A DNA stretch of 64,000 nt. It comes from Streptomyces olivochromogenes (GTDB lineage: Bacteria; Actinomycetota; Actinomycetes; Streptomycetales; Streptomycetaceae). A program made the translations under genes and the position numbers. The stretch spans positions 525,333-589,332 of the forward strand of contig NZ_KQ948455.1 in NCBI RefSeq assembly GCF_001514115.1. Reading direction: 5' to 3'. Shown here one piece after another: positions 60,639 to 64,000 of the stretch. Each line of letters starts with the position of its first letter. The first letter of the stretch is position 1. The notes beneath the pieces are model-generated. The model was given only the letters and a program-made list of their open reading frames with translations. It was not told where the DNA came from and made no database searches.

Positions 60639-61067
60639 ATGCGAATCGGCGAGCTGGCGGCGCGGGCCGGGACCACCACGCGGACTCTTCGGTACTACGA
60701 GTCGCGGGGGCTGCTGCCCGCGCGGCGGGGCGAGAACGGGTACCGGACGTACGACGAGCACGACCTGAGGCTGCTGCGGCAGATCAGGACGCTGCAGGAC
60801 TTCGGGTTCGACCTGGAGGAGACCCGGCCCTTCGTGGAGTGTCTGCGGGCGGGACACCCGGAGGGCGACTCCTGTCCGGCCTCGCTCGCGGTCTACCGGC
60901 GCAAGCTGGGCGAGCTCGACTCGCTGATCGACGAGTTGCAGGCCGTACGGGCCGAGGTCGGCGCGCAGCTGGCGCGGGCCGAGCGGGCGCGTGACGAGCT
61001 GGCGGCCGAGGCGGAGGTTCCGGGCGGCCCGGAACCCGTATGCGAACTGGAAGGGCGGACACGGTGA
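60639..61067 (+). CDS. MerR-family regulator with three cysteines
   Basis: A 142-residue protein (MRIGELAARAGTTTRTLRYY), with winged helix and RYYESRGLLPARR at the N terminus and a long dimerisation helix (VYRRKLGELDSLIDELQAVRAEV). Cysteines C68 and C79 (VECLRAGHPEGDSC) flank the start of that helix, and C135 lies near the end. The spacing differs from SoxR and ZntR. It overlaps the thioredoxin gene by four bases, so redox or thiol sensing is likely. Probably autoregulated through the dyad in its promoter. Confidence 0.92.
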   Translation: MRIGELAARAGTTTRTLRYYESRGLLPARRGENGYRTYDEHDLRLLRQIRTLQDFGFDLEETRPFVECLRAGHPEGDSCPASLAVYRRKLGELDSLIDELQAVRAEVGAQLARAERARDELAAEAEVPGGPEPVCELEGRTR

Positions 61068-61396
61068 TCAAGGTGGCAGGCGTGGCTTCGGTGTCGGACG
61101 CGGACTTCGAGACGGAGGTGATCGGCGCCGAGCTCCCGGTGCTGGTGGAGTTCACGGCCGACTGGTGCCCGCCGTGCCGGCAGATGGGGCCGGTGCTCAG
61201 TGCCCTGGCGGCCGAGGAGGGCGAGCGGCTCAAGGTGGTCCAGCTGGACGTGGACACCAACCCGCTGACGACGAACGCCTACCGGGTGCTGTCGATGCCC
61301 ACGTTCATGGTGTTCCGCGGGGGCGAGCCGGTGAAGTCGATGGTGGGCGCCCGGCCGAAGCGCCGGCTGCTGGAGGAGCTGTCCGACGTGCTCTGA
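61064..61396 (+). CDS. Thioredoxin
   Basis: A 110-residue thioredoxin from a GTG start (IKVAGVASVSDADF), overlapping the merR stop. Active site WCPPC with C35 and C38 (FTADWCPPCRQMGPV; Pro in place of the usual Gly), cis-proline SMPTFMVF, and the end KRRLLEELSDVL. The WCPPC variant shifts redox potential in known members. Expressed with merR, so it is likely induced by the stimulus MerR senses. Confidence 0.95.
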   Translation: MIKVAGVASVSDADFETEVIGAELPVLVEFTADWCPPCRQMGPVLSALAAEEGERLKVVQLDVDTNPLTTNAYRVLSMPTFMVFRGGEPVKSMVGARPKRRLLEELSDVL

Positions 61397-61440
61397 CCTT
61401 CCGGCGTGCTCCGGCCTCGCCGATATACAGCAGAACTACA

Positions 61441-61476
61441 AGAAATCCCCCGAGCAATTGCGCTCGGGGGATTTCT
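61441..61476 (+). terminator. Terminator after the merR-thioredoxin operon
   Basis: Perfect 15-base arms AGAAATCCCCCGAGC / GCTCGGGGGATTTCT with a six-base loop, 45 bases past the stop. Confidence 0.9.
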
Positions 61477-61562
61477 CTGCGTATATTGAATGATTCGCGA
61501 CTTCAGGAGAATTGAGTCGCGGAGAAGTTCACTGGGCACAGTATATCCGGCCGGGAGCGGAA

Positions 61563-63842
61563 TTGTCAAACAGGGGCGCAAACGCAGAGGGCACCACAGG
61601 ATTTCCCGACGATGAATTGCTGCACGAGCAGGAATTCATCGACGGGTTGTACGCACGCGTGGACGTGCTGCGGGGCGACACCGAGGCCTCCGTCGGCGAC
61701 GCGCTCGCGCAGGGCAACACACCCATGCAGGCCAGGCTCGAACGGGACGTGCTCGTCGCCGAGCGCTCGGGCCTGCTCGCCGCACTGAACGCCGTGGACG
61801 GCTCGCTCTGCTTCGGCCGCATCGACCTCACCTCCGGCGTCACCCATCACATCGGCCGTATCGGCGTCCGCGCCGACGACACCGAGCACACCCCCATCCT
61901 CATCGACTGGCGGGCCCCGGTCGCCCGCCCCTTCTACCTCGCCACCGGCCACACGCCGATGGACCTGCGCCGCCGCCGGCACATCACCACCGACGGCCGC
62001 CGGGTGACCGACCTGCACGACGAGATCCTCGACCTCGGCGACCACGAGCGCACCGGCCACGAGGACCCGACCGGCGACGCCGTACTGCTGGCCGCGCTGA
62101 ACTCGGCGCGCACCGGCCGCATGAGCGACATCGTGCAGACCATCCAGGCCGAACAGGACCGGATCATCCGCGCCCCGCACAAGGGCGTGCTGGTCGTCGA
62201 GGGCGGCCCCGGCACCGGAAAGACGGCCGTGGCGCTGCACAGGGCCGCGTACCTGCTGTACGAGTACCGGGAACTGCTGGCCAAGCGCGCCGTCCTGATC
62301 GTCGGACCGAACCCCGCCTTCCTCGGTTACATCGGCGAGGTACTGCCCTCGCTCGGCGAGACGGGCGTGCTGCTCGCGACCGTCGGCGAACTGTTCCCCG
62401 GCGTCCGGGCGACCGCCACCGACGCCCCGCGGGCCGCCGCGGTGAAGGGCCGCGCCGACATGGCCGAGGTGCTCGCCGCCGTGGTCCAAAGCCGCCAGGC
62501 GCTGCCCGACCCGGTCATCGCGATCGAGCACGACCGGGACGTCCTGATGCTCGACGCCGGACTCGTCCAGGTCGCCCGCGAGCGCACCCGTGAGGCGCAG
62601 CTGCCGCACAACGTGGCCCGCGAGTACTTCGAGGGCCACATCCTCAACACGCTCACCGACATGCTGGCCGAGCGCATCGGCACCGACCCCTTCGACGGTT
62701 CGAACCTGCTCGACCCGAGCGACATCACCCAGATCCGCGACGACCTCGCCGAGAACCCCGAGGTCTGGTCGGCCATCGACCAGCTGTGGCCGCGGCTGAC
62801 CCCGCAGAGCCTGGTCGCCGACTTCCTCGCCGACCCCGAGGGATACGTCCCGGACGAGGACGCGGCCGCGATCCGCCGCCCGGTCACCGGGGCCTGGACC
62901 ACCGCCGACGTCCCCCTCCTCGACGAGGCCGCCGAACTGCTCGGCGAGGACGACCGCGTGGCCCGCGCCCTCGCCGACCAGGAACGCCGCGCCCAGGTGG
63001 CGTACGCGCAGGGCGTGCTGGACGTGTCCTACGCCTCCCGCACCTACGAGTTCGAGGACAAGGACGAGGAGGACTCCGAGGTCCTGTCCGCGCACAACAT
63101 CATCGACGCCGAGCGGATGGCCGAGCGGCACGAGGAGGACGACCACCGCAGCGCCGCCGAACGCGCGGCGGCCGACCGGACCTGGGCGTTCGGCCACATC
63201 ATCGTCGACGAGGCGCAGGAACTCTCGCCCATGGCCTGGCGCCTGCTGATGCGGCGCAGCCCGACCCGCTCGATGACCCTGGTCGGCGACCCCGCGCAGA
63301 CCGCGGAAGCGGCCGGGGTGGGCTCCTGGTCGGAGATCCTCTCCCCCTATGTCGAGGACCGCTGGGAGCACAAGCGCCTCGCCGTCAACTACCGCACCCC
63401 GTCCGAGATCATGGACGTGGCGGCGGGCGTCCTGCGCGCGCGGCACCCGGACTTCGAGCCGCCGCGTTCGGTGCGCTCGACGGGCGTACGGCCGTGGGCA
63501 CGTGCCGCCGGGGACGACCTGCCCGGCACCGTCGCGAAGGCCGTCGCCGAACTGACCCCCGCCGAGGGACGGCTCGCGGTGATCGCACCCCGCGAACTGC
63601 ACACCTCGCTCGCGGCCCGGCTGGAGGACGTGACGGCGGGGGAGGAGCCCGACCTGACCCGGACGGTCGTCCTCCTCGACCCCCGTCAGGCCAAGGGGCT
63701 GGAATTCGACTCCGTCCTCGTCGTCGAACCGGCGCGGTACGGCACGAGCGACCTGTACGTGGCGCTGACGCGGGCGACGCAGGCGCTCGGGATCGTGTAC
63801 GAGGGCGAGCTGCCTCAGGCACTGCGGGCGGCGACGGTCTGA
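61563..63842 (+). CDS. HelD-family (UvrD/Rep-like) helicase, RNA polymerase-associated type
   Basis: A 759-residue superfamily 1 ATPase. TTG at SNRGANAEGTTGF is preceded by GGGAGCGGAA; a further in-frame TTG at 61512 (AGGAG just before) gives 17 more residues. Motifs: Walker A EGGPGTGKTAVALHR near 220, motif II IIVDEAQELSP near 545, motif III LVGDPAQT, motif IV VNYRTPSEIM, motif V QAKGLEFDSVLV near 700, motif VI YVALTRAT. The N-terminal HEQEFIDGLYARVD helix and acidic central insert match HelD proteins that strip stalled RNA polymerase from DNA; some actinobacterial members give rifamycin tolerance. Confidence 0.9.
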   Translation: MSNRGANAEGTTGFPDDELLHEQEFIDGLYARVDVLRGDTEASVGDALAQGNTPMQARLERDVLVAERSGLLAALNAVDGSLCFGRIDLTSGVTHHIGRIGVRADDTEHTPILIDWRAPVARPFYLATGHTPMDLRRRRHITTDGRRVTDLHDEILDLGDHERTGHEDPTGDAVLLAALNSARTGRMSDIVQTIQAEQDRIIRAPHKGVLVVEGGPGTGKTAVALHRAAYLLYEYRELLAKRAVLIVGPNPAFLGYIGEVLPSLGETGVLLATVGELFPGVRATATDAPRAAAVKGRADMAEVLAAVVQSRQALPDPVIAIEHDRDVLMLDAGLVQVARERTREAQLPHNVAREYFEGHILNTLTDMLAERIGTDPFDGSNLLDPSDITQIRDDLAENPEVWSAIDQLWPRLTPQSLVADFLADPEGYVPDEDAAAIRRPVTGAWTTADVPLLDEAAELLGEDDRVARALADQERRAQVAYAQGVLDVSYASRTYEFEDKDEEDSEVLSAHNIIDAERMAERHEEDDHRSAAERAAADRTWAFGHIIVDEAQELSPMAWRLLMRRSPTRSMTLVGDPAQTAEAAGVGSWSEILSPYVEDRWEHKRLAVNYRTPSEIMDVAAGVLRARHPDFEPPRSVRSTGVRPWARAAGDDLPGTVAKAVAELTPAEGRLAVIAPRELHTSLAARLEDVTAGEEPDLTRTVVLLDPRQAKGLEFDSVLVVEPARYGTSDLYVALTRATQALGIVYEGELPQALRAATV

Positions 63843-63849
63843 CCACCGG

Positions 63850-63884
63850 GCGGGGCGAGGAGTTCACGCTCCTTCGCCCCGCCC
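63850..63884. terminator. Bidirectional terminator between helD-like and glgB genes
   Basis: Arms GGCGGGGCGAGGAG / CTCCTTCGCCCCGCC pair with one bulged T around a six-base loop, eight bases after the helicase stop. Confidence 0.75.
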
Positions 63885-63906
63885 CTCGTCGTGGCCGCTG
63901 AACGCG

Positions 63907-64000
63907 TCAGGCGGGGCGGAGCCAGATCGTGGCCAGGGGAGGCAGGGTCAGGCGGAGGCTGGTGGGGTGGGCGTGGGCGGGGTGGGGCTCGGGTTTGACC
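63907..64000 (-). CDS. glgB: 1,4-alpha-glucan branching enzyme, C-terminal end
   Basis: Reading in from the right edge, the minus strand encodes 30 residues ending TSLRLTLPPLATIWLRPA and a TGA at 63907-63909. This SLRLTLPPLATxWL ending is the last beta strand of the amylase-type C-terminal domain in Streptomyces GlgB. In S. coelicolor, as I recall, the glycogen/trehalose genes (glgB, pep, treS, glgE) come next, which agrees. The fragment alone is short, so the assignment leans on this context. Confidence 0.65.
   Translation of the reverse strand, partial: VKPEPHPAHAHPTSLRLTLPPLATIWLRPA

Noticed and set aside
61397..61562. Rifamycin-associated element upstream of the HelD-like gene
   Set aside because: I looked for the inverted repeat reported upstream of rifamycin-inducible genes and saw none; the strong dyad at 61441-61476 is a terminator.
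1..64000. tRNA, rRNA, insertion sequence, phage or integrative element
   Set aside because: No cloverleaf-like tract, transposase, integrase or terminal repeat was seen; gene content is uniform core chromosome.

Overview
The window is a high-GC actinobacterial chromosome segment, almost certainly from a Streptomyces. Evidence includes high GC, frequent GTG/TTG starts with GGAGG-type ribosome sites, many 4-base ATGA/GTGA gene overlaps, the hyphal-polarity coiled-coil pair Scy/FilP, NucS, and the dispersed intergenic repeat built on GTCGCGCAGTTCCCCGCGCC. From memory, gene order matches the S. coelicolor core region around SCO5385 to SCO5440; I could not check this. There is no prophage, insertion sequence, CRISPR array, tRNA or rRNA. 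This is conserved core chromosome, and the novelty lies in poorly characterised families and regulatory DNA.

Layout. 1-5.3 kb: end of a 3-hydroxyacyl-CoA dehydrogenase, a STAS anti-sigma antagonist, a large membrane-anchored P-loop protein, nucS (mismatch-specific endonuclease) and a small conserved protein. 5.5-13.3 kb: a luciferase-like monooxygenase, a small cysteine-containing protein, and two paralogous ABC-2 exporters. Between the exporters lie a protein of unknown function and a two-helix protein that reads like an inward-rectifier (KirBac) potassium channel with a damaged selectivity filter. 13.5-18.5 kb: filP and scy, cytoskeletal and polarity coiled-coil proteins. 18.7-21.6 kb: methylmalonyl-CoA epimerase, thiolase and meaB; these fit with icmA (isobutyryl-CoA mutase large subunit) at 32.5 kb as acyl-CoA and branched-chain carbon metabolism. 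21.9-26 kb: an MFS transporter, a MarR regulator (likely absC) and three tandem AIM24-family genes. 26-32.4 kb: small membrane proteins, an autoregulated TetR operon with two palindromic operators, an ArsR-like regulator facing an MFS gene, and a second MarR. 34.2-40.4 kb: an 85-bp tandem repeat, a TetR gene, a thioredoxin-TPR protein, a 650-base non-coding region with several inverted repeats, and a set of secreted/membrane proteins of the DUF6230/DUF6114 type.

40.5-46.6 kb is a central carbon block: pyruvate kinase, acetate kinase, phosphotransacetylase and phosphofructokinase. 46.7-51.3 kb: a helix-turn-helix protein, a GNAT acetyltransferase and a CUT1 sugar ABC importer without its own ATPase, preceded by a DasR-like palindrome. 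51.5-55.5 kb: a CitA/CitB (DcuS/DcuR) type two-component system facing dctA. 55.7-58.2 kb: a TetR/MFS efflux pair with three operator dyads between the genes. 58.3-64 kb: a DUF2127 membrane protein, a sugar-nucleotide-epimerase-like protein, an Lrp regulator, a MerR-thioredoxin pair, a HelD-type helicase and the very end of glgB.

Starts were chosen by ribosome-site spacing, family alignment from memory and gene overlaps. Most long open frames opposite the GC-rich genes are shadows and are left out.
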